DNA of 64,000 bases from an uncultured Lachnospiraceae bacterium (GTDB lineage Bacteria; Bacillota; Clostridia; Lachnospirales; Lachnospiraceae): contig CADBIU010000012.1 of the NCBI GenBank assembly GCA_902794825.1, positions 61,923 through 125,922 on the forward strand. The letters run 5' to 3'. The position numbers and the translations under genes were made by a program. Each line of letters starts with the position of its first letter. Position 1 is the stretch's first letter. Positions 44,810-53,534 of the stretch are shown here, one piece after another. The notes beneath the pieces were generated by a model. The model made no database searches and was not told the DNA's origin. It was given only the letters and a program-made list of their open reading frames with translations.

Positions 44810-46816
44810 TTATGTTCCGCTGATCATTGTAAGAAATTCCTCTTCCGACAGGATCGGGATCCCGAGTTCCCTGGCCTTCTTGTTCTTGGACGACGACGAA
44901 GTCACATCATTGTTGATCAGGTAATCAGTCTTTGCGGATACGCTTCCGGCTGCTTTTCCTCCCAGACTGAGGATCTTTGCCTTAAGTTCATCCCGATTTG
45001 CAAAATGGTTGACTTTGCCGGTGATCACAAAAGTCTTGCCGGCGAGGACCTGCTGAACGTCCTGCGTGTTCTCCCTCTGAAGCCGCAGTTCCGCAAGGAG
45101 CGCGTCGAAAGCCGAGGCTGTGCGCTCATCCTCAAAATATCCGGCTATGTTCTCCGCGAGGACCGGGCCTATTCCCTCGACTGAGGAGAGTGTCTCCCTG
45201 TCCGCCTTCCTGATCTCATCGATGTCGTCGTGAAAGTTCGAACACAGGACCCTTGCTCCCGAGGTGCCGACGCCGGGTATCCCCGCCGCGCACAGCACTC
45301 TGGCAGGCGTAGTCTCCCGGGACTTCTCGACTGCTTCGAGCAGCCTGTCACAGGATTTCTTCCCGAAACCGTCCATATTCTCGATCACATCTCTGTGCGC
45401 GTCAAGATGATAGATGTCCGCGAAGTTATGGATCAGTCCGGCCGCGATCAGTTTCTCCAGAGTCATCTCGGAGAGTCCGTCGATATTCATGGCGCTGCGG
45501 CTGACAAAAAGCGAGAACGCCTTTATCTTCTTCGCGGCGCAGTCAGGATTTGTGCAGATCAGGACTTCCGTATCGTTGTCCCTTCTAATGCGGGTATCCT
45601 GCCCGCACACAGGACATTTGGAAGGGATCACGAGAGTGCCGGATCCTGTCAGGTTCTCGGCGATCTGGGGTATGATCATATTGGCTTTGTAGACCGTGAT
45701 CCTGTCTCCGATCCCGAGTTTTAAGTCCTTCACAATACTTACGTTATGAACAGAGGCCCTCTTTACCGTGGTACCTTCCAGCTCCACCGGTTCAAATACG
45801 GCCACCGGATTGATCAGTCCGGTGCGGCTGGCGCTCCACTCCACATCTGTCAGTGTGGTCTCCTGTATCTCATCCGCCCACTTGAAAGCAATAGAATTTC
45901 TGGGAAATTTGGCCGTAGTTCCCAGGGATTCCCCGTAAGCGATATCGTCGAAAGTGAGTACCAGGCCGTCAGAAGGAAGGTCGTTATCGGCGATCCTCTT
46001 CTCGAACTCGTCTACCTCTTTTGCGACATTTGAGGAGTTTACCCGGACAGATTCCACTGTCTCAAATCCCTGTCCCCGCAGGAACTCCATCTGTTTCTCT
46101 CTGGAATTGCCAAAATCCAGATCGCCGGCTTTTACCAGAGAGAAGGCGTAAAAGCGTACACGTCTCTTGGCCGTGATCCGGTTGTTGAGCTGCCTTACGC
46201 TTCCGCTGCACAGATTTCTGGGATTCTTATAGCGTACGTCGGCAAGATTCCCCGAAGCCGCCGCTTCTGCCTCAAGTTCCACATTGATCTTCTCAAAATC
46301 CGAGTAGCGGATAACCGCCTCTCCGCGAAGAGTCAGCGGCTCTTTGCAGGGAATGTGCACCGGAAGGTTCTTGAAGACTCTCGCGTTATCCGTGATCACT
46401 TCGCCGATCTCCCCGTTTCCTCTGGTGACTGCCTTTGCCAGAGTCCCGTTCTCGTAAGTCAGAACAACTGTGAGACCATCAAGTTTCCAGGAAAGGAGTC
46501 CTTCCTGGTCCCCAAGCCACTCCGCCAGAGCCTCCCGGCTCTTCGTCTTATCAAGAGACAGCATCGGGCTTTCGTGCCTCTCCTTGGGCAGTTCGTCGGC
46601 CGCTGTATATCCGACGTGCACAGTGGGCGATCCGGCGAGAACGATACCCGTGCGCTTCTCAAGTTCAGACAGCTCGTCATATAGCCTGTCGTACTCGAAA
46701 TTGCTCATGATCTCGGTGTCTTTATTATAATAAGCCTCCGAAGCGCGGTTCAGTATCTGTGTAAGTTCCTTCATGCGGCTCTGTTCGGCAGCAGTGATCT
46801 TCATTTTCTGTTCCAT
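44810..46816 (-). CDS. ligA: NAD-dependent DNA ligase
   Basis: LigA seals nicks in replication and repair using NAD. The adenylation lysine is in SWKLDGLTVV (KxDG), after SPMLSLDKTKS; the OB fold, a four-cysteine zinc finger (CPVCGQDTR ... CTNPDCAAKK), helix-hairpin-helix repeats and a C-terminal BRCT domain (AGKTFVITGKVNHFANRDEL) follow. The frame is open to 46972, but the ATG at 46816 with AAAGGG just upstream gives a 668-residue protein of normal length. The domain Ia part is somewhat short. It starts 11 bp after rluF. Confidence 0.96.
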   Translation of the reverse strand: MEQKMKITAAEQSRMKELTQILNRASEAYYNKDTEIMSNFEYDRLYDELSELEKRTGIVLAGSPTVHVGYTAADELPKERHESPMLSLDKTKSREALAEWLGDQEGLLSWKLDGLTVVLTYENGTLAKAVTRGNGEIGEVITDNARVFKNLPVHIPCKEPLTLRGEAVIRYSDFEKINVELEAEAAASGNLADVRYKNPRNLCSGSVRQLNNRITAKRRVRFYAFSLVKAGDLDFGNSREKQMEFLRGQGFETVESVRVNSSNVAKEVDEFEKRIADNDLPSDGLVLTFDDIAYGESLGTTAKFPRNSIAFKWADEIQETTLTDVEWSASRTGLINPVAVFEPVELEGTTVKRASVHNVSIVKDLKLGIGDRITVYKANMIIPQIAENLTGSGTLVIPSKCPVCGQDTRIRRDNDTEVLICTNPDCAAKKIKAFSLFVSRSAMNIDGLSEMTLEKLIAAGLIHNFADIYHLDAHRDVIENMDGFGKKSCDRLLEAVEKSRETTPARVLCAAGIPGVGTSGARVLCSNFHDDIDEIRKADRETLSSVEGIGPVLAENIAGYFEDERTASAFDALLAELRLQRENTQDVQQVLAGKTFVITGKVNHFANRDELKAKILSLGGKAAGSVSAKTDYLINNDVTSSSSKNKKARELGIPILSEEEFLTMISGT

Positions 46817-46827
46817 TTTACACCCTT

Positions 46828-47556
46828 TCAAGGCTTTGAAGCCATCCTGTAGAGTTCCTGCAGCTCTTCTCCCCTGATGATCCGCTGCTCGCCGGGTTTC
46901 ATGGGGCCGAGTTCTATATTGAGCACTCTCACTCTCTTGAGCTTTCTTACCTCGTTTCCGACAGCCCGGCACATCCGTCTGATCTGCCTGTTCAGGCCCT
47001 GGGTAAGGATGATCCTGAAGGTATAATCCCCCAGGCGCTCAACTTTGCAGGGGCGCGTAGTGACGCCGAGTTCCCTGAGCCTTACTCCTTTTCTGAAGCG
47101 TTCGAGGTCAGCGTCTGAGATCCTGCTCCTTACGCGCACAATATACTCTTTCTCATGGCCGTTGGCTCCTCTCATCATATTATCGATCAGATTTCCGTCG
47201 TTGGTCATCAGAAGAAGCCCTTCCGAATCCCTGTCGAGCCGTCCGGCGTATGTCAGTCTGACAGGGAAAGAAAAGGCTTCATTAAGCGTTCTGTCCGCAT
47301 GCCGGTCACTCTCTGTACAAGTGACTCCGACAGGTTTGTAAAATGCAACCACGGTTTTTTTGAGGGCTCCTCCCAGAGGACGCCCGTCAACCGCAACCTC
47401 ATCGGTCTCCAGCACGCGCATTCCCTGCGTCGCCGGGATCCCGTTCACACTAACTCTGCCAGCCTCGATCAGCCGGTCCGCTTCTCTTCTGGAGCAGACG
47501 CCGCAAGAAGCGATATACTGATTCAGCCGGCTTCCCGAATCTTTTCCCGTGTTCAA
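46828..47556 (-). CDS. rluF: 23S rRNA pseudouridine synthase, RluF type
   Basis: An S4 RNA-binding domain (RLNQYIASCGVCSRREADR, residues 10-28) precedes a RsuA/RluB-family synthase domain with the catalytic aspartate in YAGRLDRDSEGLLLMTNDG. NGHEKEYIVRV and ILTQGLNRQIRRMCRAVG fit the RluF subgroup, which acts on 23S rRNA near position 2604; RluB-like specificity cannot be excluded. Its ATG overlaps the mecA stop by four bases. Confidence 0.88.
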   Translation of the reverse strand: MNTGKDSGSRLNQYIASCGVCSRREADRLIEAGRVSVNGIPATQGMRVLETDEVAVDGRPLGGALKKTVVAFYKPVGVTCTESDRHADRTLNEAFSFPVRLTYAGRLDRDSEGLLLMTNDGNLIDNMMRGANGHEKEYIVRVRSRISDADLERFRKGVRLRELGVTTRPCKVERLGDYTFRIILTQGLNRQIRRMCRAVGNEVRKLKRVRVLNIELGPMKPGEQRIIRGEELQELYRMASKP

Positions 47557-48215
47557 CTGTAAATCTCCGAAATCTGCTGCGCCGCTCTGCTTCTGAGGAT
47601 GCAGTCGCTGTGCTCCTTAAGATAAGCCAGCGTGATTTCATCGCAGGACACCATGCTGCCGAACTCATTGAGACTGAGCACGATACTGCTGTAGTCCTCA
47701 GAAGGATCTGTTCCTTTCGCTACGAGCAGATAATAGGCGCCCGTCTCCCTGACAAAATAGAGCGAAGTCTCTATTCCCCTGCAGGATGCGAGTATCCTGC
47801 AGCACTTCGCAGTCTCCATAACAGATGAAAACTGAAACACATATGTGCCGCTTTCAGATGTCAGAGACGTCCTTCGCACCGACGTTTGTCTTATAACTTC
47901 CTTATCGTCTCTCTTTCTCTCCCCCTGCTCCGCTGCCAATTCCTTGTGTTCCCGGATCTTGGCCGATTCCACCGGATCCTGGGAGATCGTCAGACTTACG
48001 GACTGGTCCGGAAGGACCGAGATCCGCATGGATGTGTAGTCGTTCTTAATGTTCAGGTTTACTGAACTTGCCGCCTTTAAAATGATCCTCCGGATGAACT
48101 CCACGGCGTTCTTCCTTCGGTCGAAGAGGTCGTCGAGGTCGATGCCGTGCTTTTTAAGGTCATCCTGTGTGATTATGCAGTTTATAGTCGTATCATTGAT
48201 CTTTCGAATCTTCAA
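47553..48215 (-). CDS. mecA: MecA-family adaptor protein
   Basis: MecA delivers proteins to ClpC/ClpP for degradation. The N-terminal recognition domain (IRKINDTTINCIITQDDLKKHGIDLDDL) and a C-terminal ClpC-binding domain (TYVFQFSSVMETAKCCRIL, then YYLLVAKGTDPSEDYSSIVLSLNEFG) are clear, joined by a charged linker. The open frame begins at 48254, but GGAGG six bases before a TTG at 48215 gives the family-type start. The protein then has 220 residues. It heads the mecA-rluF-ligA-metA run. Confidence 0.88.
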   Translation of the reverse strand: MKIRKINDTTINCIITQDDLKKHGIDLDDLFDRRKNAVEFIRRIILKAASSVNLNIKNDYTSMRISVLPDQSVSLTISQDPVESAKIREHKELAAEQGERKRDDKEVIRQTSVRRTSLTSESGTYVFQFSSVMETAKCCRILASCRGIETSLYFVRETGAYYLLVAKGTDPSEDYSSIVLSLNEFGSMVSCDEITLAYLKEHSDCILRSRAAQQISEIYS

Positions 48216-48344
48216 TGTGATCCTCCGTCCAAGGGTATTCTTCTGATTCTCCATTATACAACACAGTTGCGCGAATCAAAATACTATAAATAAGTCTTAT
48301 TTGTGAACCCGGCGCCGGACTCTTATTTGTGCGTTAAGCGAAAC

Positions 48345-48373
48345 AGGCGCTGTGCAGCATTTGCACAGCGCCT
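48345..48373 (-). terminator. rpsB-tsf terminator
   Basis: AGGCGCTGTGCA and TGCACAGCGCCT form a perfect 12-bp stem with a five-base loop; on the minus strand GTTTCGCTT follows. It lies about 32 bases past the tsf stop. Confidence 0.75.
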
Positions 48374-48405
48374 GATTACAGATTCGATTATAGGGTCCGA
48401 ACGGA

Positions 48406-49362
48406 TTACTTCGCAGCGGCACCTGCTTGTGCCATAACTTCCTCAGCGAAATTGTCCTGTCTCTTCTCGATACCTTCGCCGGTCTCGAAACGAACGAACT
48501 CTTTGATGGTGATCTTGGTTCCGTTAGCTTTGCCAACCTGATCAAGATACTGGCCGACAGTCTGCTTGCCGTCCTCAGCGCGGACATAGACCTGGTCGAG
48601 GAGGCAGATTTCCTTGAACTCTTTGTTCAGTCTGCCGATGAGCATCTTCTCGATGATGTTCTGAGGTTTTCTCTTGTTCTCGGGAAGCTTGTTGTTCTCC
48701 TCGATCGCCTGAGCGAGAAGGATCTCTTTCTCGTGCTCTTTGTAATCATCCGGGATATCAGCCTGGCTGATATACTTGGGATTCATAGCTGCGATCTGCA
48801 TAGCTACGTTTGTAAGAGCGGTCTTGATCTCGTCATTGACAACAGCAGTCTTAGCATCAACGATAACGCCGATCCTGCCCTGGCCGTGAAGGTAAGTGAC
48901 TACGCAGCCTTCTGTCTCTTCGATCTTCTTGAATCTGCGGATGCTGAGCTTCTCGCTGATGACAGCGATCATATCGACAAGAGAATCCTTGACAGTCTTA
49001 GCTGTATCCTCTGCCCAGGACTCGCCCATGAATGCATCGATATCCTCAGCTGCTGTGTTCAGAGCCTGCTGAGCAACCTTTGCTACGTATGTGCGGAACT
49101 TCTCGTTCTGAGCAACGAAGTCAGTCTCAGAGTTAACTTCGACAACTGCTGCCTTTGTATCGCCATCCTGCGCGATGAAGCAGATACCTTCTGCCGCGAT
49201 CCTGTTAGCTTTCTTCTCAGCCTTAGCCTGTCCCTTCTTTCTGAGGAACTCTACTGCTGCATCCATATCGCCGTTGCACTCAGTGAGGGCCTTCTTGCAG
49301 TCCATCATGCCGGCGCCTGTAACATCTCTGAGCTGCTTAACCTGTGCTGCTGTAATTGCCAT
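48406..49362 (-). CDS. tsf: translation elongation factor Ts
   Basis: EF-Ts recycles EF-Tu by nucleotide exchange. The N-terminal UBA-like domain VKQLRDVTGAGMMDCKKAL is diagnostic, followed by GICFIAQDG and VEVNSETDFVAQNEKF. At 318 residues it has an insertion relative to the E. coli protein, as in many Clostridia. It follows rpsB by 61 bp in the standard order. Confidence 0.97.
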   Translation of the reverse strand: MAITAAQVKQLRDVTGAGMMDCKKALTECNGDMDAAVEFLRKKGQAKAEKKANRIAAEGICFIAQDGDTKAAVVEVNSETDFVAQNEKFRTYVAKVAQQALNTAAEDIDAFMGESWAEDTAKTVKDSLVDMIAVISEKLSIRRFKKIEETEGCVVTYLHGQGRIGVIVDAKTAVVNDEIKTALTNVAMQIAAMNPKYISQADIPDDYKEHEKEILLAQAIEENNKLPENKRKPQNIIEKMLIGRLNKEFKEICLLDQVYVRAEDGKQTVGQYLDQVGKANGTKITIKEFVRFETGEGIEKRQDNFAEEVMAQAGAAAK

Positions 49363-49423
49363 AATTATACCTCTCTATTTCACAATACTGTATATCCGAC
49401 AGAATCTATACCTATCAGAGGGA

Positions 49424-50194
49424 TTACAGAGTACCCTCCTGTGCCTGCTCAGCCTCGCTTGCAGCGGACTCCTGAGCCAGAGCTTCCTGCTCGGAAGTGT
49501 CAACGTTCTCTTCGCCCTGTCTTGCCTCGATGACAGCGTCAGCCATCTTGCTGCAAAGCAGCTTGACAGCGCGGATCGCGTCGTCGTTGCCGGGGATGAT
49601 GTAATCGAGCTCTTCGGGATCGCAGTTTGTGTCGCCGATACCGATCAGAGTGATTCCCAGAGCGTGTGCCTCTGCTACGCAGATTCTCTCCTTCTTGGGG
49701 TCGATAACGAAGATAGCGTCCGGAATGTGAGTCATCTCTTTGATGCCGCCGAGGTTCTTCTCAAGCTTCTCCCACTCCTTGTTCAGCTTAGCGACTTCCT
49801 TCTTGGGAAGTACGTCGAATGTGCCGTCCTGAGACATAGCTTCGATCTTCTTGAGGCGCTCGATCCTGCCCTGGATGGTCTTGAAGTTGGTCAGCATGCC
49901 GCCGAGCCATCTCTCATTTACATAGTACATGCCGCAGCGCTCTGCCTCGGACTTAACTGCGTCCTGCGCCTGCTTCTTGGTTCCTACGAACAGAAGTGTG
50001 CCGCCCTGCTCGGCGATCTCAAACACTGCTCTGTATGCCTCGTCAACCTTTACAACAGATTTCTGAAGGTCGATGATGTGGATCCCGTTTCTCTCTGTGA
50101 AAATATAGGGAGCCATCTTGGGGTTCCAGCGCCTTGTCTGGTGTCCGAAGTGCACGCCTGCTTCAAGCAGCTGTTTCATTGATACAACACTCAT
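49424..50194 (-). CDS. rpsB: 30S ribosomal protein S2
   Basis: S2 is 256 residues: [23 protein letters not shown] at the start, [15 protein letters not shown] near residue 100, and [13 protein letters not shown]. An upstream ATG at 50245 is in frame, but GGAGGAAAAG before the ATG at 50194 and the family start [13 protein letters not shown] decide. The tail is acidic and glutamine-rich. A structured leader of about 120 bases precedes it, and tsf follows. Confidence 0.98.
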   Translation of the reverse strand: MSVVSMKQLLEAGVHFGHQTRRWNPKMAPYIFTERNGIHIIDLQKSVVKVDEAYRAVFEIAEQGGTLLFVGTKKQAQDAVKSEAERCGMYYVNERWLGGMLTNFKTIQGRIERLKKIEAMSQDGTFDVLPKKEVAKLNKEWEKLEKNLGGIKEMTHIPDAIFVIDPKKERICVAEAHALGITLIGIGDTNCDPEELDYIIPGNDDAIRAVKLLCSKMADAVIEARQGEENVDTSEQEALAQESAASEAEQAQEGTL

Positions 50195-50211
50195 TTCTTT
50201 TCCTCCGTGTT

Positions 50212-50330
50212 TGGTTTGTACTTCCGCATTTCCGTATGCATTCATGAAGGTTCGCTACCACCCTGCCGGGTCAGAGCCCGGGTAGAGCACCGGTATATGC
50301 CGAAAATGCGTGCTTACTATTACGCAACAT
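50212..50330 (-). promoter_or_regulatory. structured rpsB leader, possible S2 autoregulation
   Basis: Between the codY terminator and rpsB the minus strand can form two hairpins: AGCAC ... GTGCT with an inner CGG-CATATA-CCG, and CTACC ... GGTAG around a GC-rich core (CCCGGG ... CCCGG). Ribosomal-protein operons often have such leaders. I do not recognise a named motif. Confidence 0.4.
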
Positions 50331-50352
50331 TAGAATACTACCACAATCAAAA

Positions 50353-50382
50353 GGTCCGCACAAGTATTTCTTGTGCGGACTT
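50353..50382 (-). terminator. codY terminator
   Basis: GTCCGCACAAG and CTTGTGCGGAC form a perfect 11-bp stem with a five-base loop; CTTTTGATT follows on the minus strand and TTTCTATATTTTT on the plus strand. Confidence 0.8.
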
Positions 50383-50428
50383 TCTATATTTTTACTAAAA
50401 CATTATTTCGCTCACCGGCAGCAGTTTA

Positions 50429-51265
50429 TTATCTCTGGCTCTCCGGCTCCACCTGCTTTTTCAGGTTCTTAAGTTCCCCGTAGATCGCGTCGTTGAGGAC
50501 CTTGATATAGGTTCCCTTCATTCCGGAGGACCGGGACTCGATCACGCCGGCGGATTCAAATTTCCTGAGGGCGTTCACCACAACGCTCCTTGTGATCCCC
50601 GCCTTATCCGCGATCTTGCTTGCCACCAGGATTCCCTCGATGCCGTTGAGCTCCTCGAAGATATGCACGATCGCATGCATCTCTGTGTAGCTGAGTGTAT
50701 TGATGGCGGACTTTACAACATTGATCTTGCGGCTCTCCTCCGCAGTCTCCTCGCTGACGGCCCTGAGCATCTCCAGCCCGACTACTGTCGTGCCGTATTC
50801 GCAGAGAATGATGTCATCGATGTCGAAGCCCTCGCTGTTTTTGTAGATAAAGACTGTTCCGAGCCTCTCGCCTGCGATCTCAATAGGCGCGATGATGCCG
50901 ACGTTATCGCAGTCCTCTTCCCTTACAAATCCAAGAGTCCCGAGATTCACGTTCTCGTTTGTGGATAAAACGCCTAAGAATCTCTCGTTGAGCGAAGAGT
51001 CGATAAAAGTGCCGACCTGATCCGTTATAAGTTCGCTCAGAGCCGGGATCCCTGTAAATTCGCCGAACCCGAGCACTTTACCCTTCTTGCTGATCACGAG
51101 GATATTGGATTCAAGAACGTCGCTCATCACTCTGCAGATATCGTTAAACACGACTTTTCCTGTGTCGTTGTTGTGCAGGAGTCTCTCGATTTTTCTTGTA
51201 TTATCCAGCAGTTTTACATTGCCGATCATAGCCGATCTGTTCAATTTTCCACCTGGCCTTTCCAT
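50429..51265 (-). CDS. codY: GTP- and branched-chain-amino-acid-sensing repressor CodY
   Basis: CodY represses many nutrient-response genes when GTP and isoleucine, leucine or valine are plentiful. The 278-residue protein has the N-terminal GAF ligand domain (LGTLGFVREEDC, IGIIAPIEIAGERLG-type) and the C-terminal winged helix ASKIADKAGITRSVVVNALRKF, the CodY DNA-reading helix. AAAGGT precedes the ATG. It follows topA by 51 bp, a common clostridial order. relA lies 4.5 kb away, and the two regulators connect through GTP levels. Confidence 0.97.
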   Translation of the reverse strand: MERPGGKLNRSAMIGNVKLLDNTRKIERLLHNNDTGKVVFNDICRVMSDVLESNILVISKKGKVLGFGEFTGIPALSELITDQVGTFIDSSLNERFLGVLSTNENVNLGTLGFVREEDCDNVGIIAPIEIAGERLGTVFIYKNSEGFDIDDIILCEYGTTVVGLEMLRAVSEETAEESRKINVVKSAINTLSYTEMHAIVHIFEELNGIEGILVASKIADKAGITRSVVVNALRKFESAGVIESRSSGMKGTYIKVLNDAIYGELKNLKKQVEPESQR

Positions 51266-51316
51266 TTTCTGACCTTTATTTATTCTGAATCTGCAAACCC
51301 TGTCTCACGGCTGTGA

Positions 51317-53431
51317 TCACTCTTCGGGCCTGTTCTCCATGTACCCGCATTCTCTGTCCTCACAGACCAGTTTGTTCCCCTTCTCAAGCATCATTTTGCC
51401 GCATCTGGGACATTTTTTGTCCGAGGGTTTCTGCCAGCTCATAAAGTCGCATTCGGGATTTCCCATGCATCCGTAATATTTGCGGCCCTTCTTGGTCTTT
51501 CTGACAACAATGTCTTTGCCGCATTTAGGGCAGGCCACGCCGATCTTTTCATAATAAGGCTTTGTGTTATGGCACTCCGGGAAACCGGGACAAGCGAGAA
51601 ATTTTCCATGCGGCCCGTATTTGATCACCATTTTTCTGCCGCAGTTCTCGCAGACCTCTTCGGTCTCTTCGTCAGCGATCTTAACTTTCTCCAGGTCGGC
51701 CTCCGCCTGGCTGACCGCTTCATCGAGATCCGGGTAGAAATTCTCGATGACCGTCTTCCATTTCACGCTGCCTTCCGCGACTCCGTCCAGAAGTCCTTCG
51801 AGCTGGGCTGTGAAAGCCGGGTCCACAATGGAGGGAAACGCGCGCTTCATCATGGAATTGACGACTTCGCCGAGTTCGGTCATGTAAAGGTTCCTGTCCT
51901 CTTTGACGATATAGTGCCTTGCGAGGATCGTGGTGATCGTCGGCGCGTAAGTGCTGGGACGGCCGATTCCCTGTTCCTCCAGAGCCTTTACTAAAGAGGC
52001 CTCTGTGTAATGCGGCGCCGGCTGCGTAAAGTGCTGCCTGGGATCAAATTTCTCGAGTGTGAGTACGCTCTCCCTGCTGAGGGCAACGGACAGTTTCTCG
52101 CCCTTGTCCTCGTTCTCTTCCTGGTTATATACACACTGATAACCGTCAAAGAGAAGCCTCGATGTGGAAGCAGTAAAAACATAGCTCTTATCAGCTGTGA
52201 TCCTGACCTGCGTATTCTCATACCGGGCGGCGCTCATGCGGCTGGCGATAAATCTCTTCCAGATCAGGTTATACAGACGATACTGATCTCTTGAAAGTGA
52301 ATCCTTGATCGCAGAAGGCAGATTTCCCAGATCCGTGGGACGTATAGCTTCGTGCGCGTCCTGGATCTTGCCTTCATTCTTCCCGTTTTTCTCTCTGGCG
52401 AGAAGGTATTCCTCGCCATAGTGATCCGCGATATACTCCGCGGCCATTGCCTGTGCTTCGTCCGAAATACGTGTGCTGTCTGTCCTTAAATATGTGATCA
52501 GCGCTACCGTGCCGCTTCCCTTGATCTCAACGCCCTCATAGAGCTGCTGCGCGATCCTCATCGTTTTCTGGGTGGAGAAGTTCAGGGACCGGCTCGCCTC
52601 CTGCTGCAGTGTCGATGTGGTAAAGGGCAGCGGCGATTTCCTGCTGCGCTCCGACTTCTTTACCTCGGCGACTTCAAAATGAGCTTCCCTGAGCGCTTCA
52701 GTGATCTCTTTCACCTCAGCTTCGTTCTCCAGTTCCTGCTTCACAGGCTTAGCGTCCTGTGACGTCCTTCCGTAGTAGTGTACTGTGAAAGGCTCCGCAG
52801 ATCCGTCCGCAGTGAGCAGCGCGTCCAGAGTCCAGTACTCCTGAGGGATAAAGGCGCCGATCTCTTCCTCTCTGTCGCCGATCATGCGAAGGGCCACAGA
52901 CTGCACTCTTCCGGCTGAAAGGCCTCTCTTGACCTTGGCCCACAACAGAGGTGAGATCTTATATCCCACTACTCTGTCCAGGATCCTTCTGGTCTGCTGC
53001 GCGTCCACAAGATTGATATCGATGCTCCTCGGATTCTTTAAGGATTCCGTGACCGCTTTTTTTGTGATCTCGTTGAAGGTGATCCTGTAGATCTCCTTGT
53101 CCTTCATCTCGTCGAGCCTCAGCGCCGAGACAAGGTGCCAGGAGATCGCTTCTCCTTCCCGGTCAGGGTCTGTCGCCAGATATATGCGGTCGGCTTTTTT
53201 TACCTTTTTCCTGAGCTCGGCGAGAAGTTCTCCTTTGCCCCGGATCGTGATATATTTTGGCTCGTAATCATTATCGACGTCTATTCCCATTCTGCTTTTG
53301 GGAAGGTCCCTGACATGCCCGTAACTTGCCGCCACATCATAATTGCTTCCAAGAAACTTCTTGATGGTCTTGACCTTTGCCGGGGACTCCACAATTACCA
53401 GATTGTGTTTGCGCTTTCGTGCTGCTGCCAT
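51317..53431 (-). CDS. topA: DNA topoisomerase I
   Basis: Type IA topoisomerase that relaxes negative supercoils. The TOPRIM domain (LVIVESPAKVKTIKKFLG; TDPDREGEAISWH near residue 88) is followed by SAGRVQSVALRMI and the active tyrosine in ALITYLRTDSTRIS near residue 314. Three C-terminal zinc ribbons are seen: CENCGRKM ... CPGFPEC, CPKCGKDI ... CMGNPEC and CPRCGKMM ... CEDRECG. The length of 704 residues is standard. It is followed by codY. Confidence 0.98.
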   Translation of the reverse strand: MAAARKRKHNLVIVESPAKVKTIKKFLGSNYDVAASYGHVRDLPKSRMGIDVDNDYEPKYITIRGKGELLAELRKKVKKADRIYLATDPDREGEAISWHLVSALRLDEMKDKEIYRITFNEITKKAVTESLKNPRSIDINLVDAQQTRRILDRVVGYKISPLLWAKVKRGLSAGRVQSVALRMIGDREEEIGAFIPQEYWTLDALLTADGSAEPFTVHYYGRTSQDAKPVKQELENEAEVKEITEALREAHFEVAEVKKSERSRKSPLPFTTSTLQQEASRSLNFSTQKTMRIAQQLYEGVEIKGSGTVALITYLRTDSTRISDEAQAMAAEYIADHYGEEYLLAREKNGKNEGKIQDAHEAIRPTDLGNLPSAIKDSLSRDQYRLYNLIWKRFIASRMSAARYENTQVRITADKSYVFTASTSRLLFDGYQCVYNQEENEDKGEKLSVALSRESVLTLEKFDPRQHFTQPAPHYTEASLVKALEEQGIGRPSTYAPTITTILARHYIVKEDRNLYMTELGEVVNSMMKRAFPSIVDPAFTAQLEGLLDGVAEGSVKWKTVIENFYPDLDEAVSQAEADLEKVKIADEETEEVCENCGRKMVIKYGPHGKFLACPGFPECHNTKPYYEKIGVACPKCGKDIVVRKTKKGRKYYGCMGNPECDFMSWQKPSDKKCPRCGKMMLEKGNKLVCEDRECGYMENRPEE

Positions 53432-53534
53432 TTCTACCTCTTATGCATCGTAGTTTATTAGTCTGTCTTAAGTCGTCTCACAATTCTTTGTAATATCGAA
53501 TATTTTGACAAATAATATCGACAAACTTCGGGTA

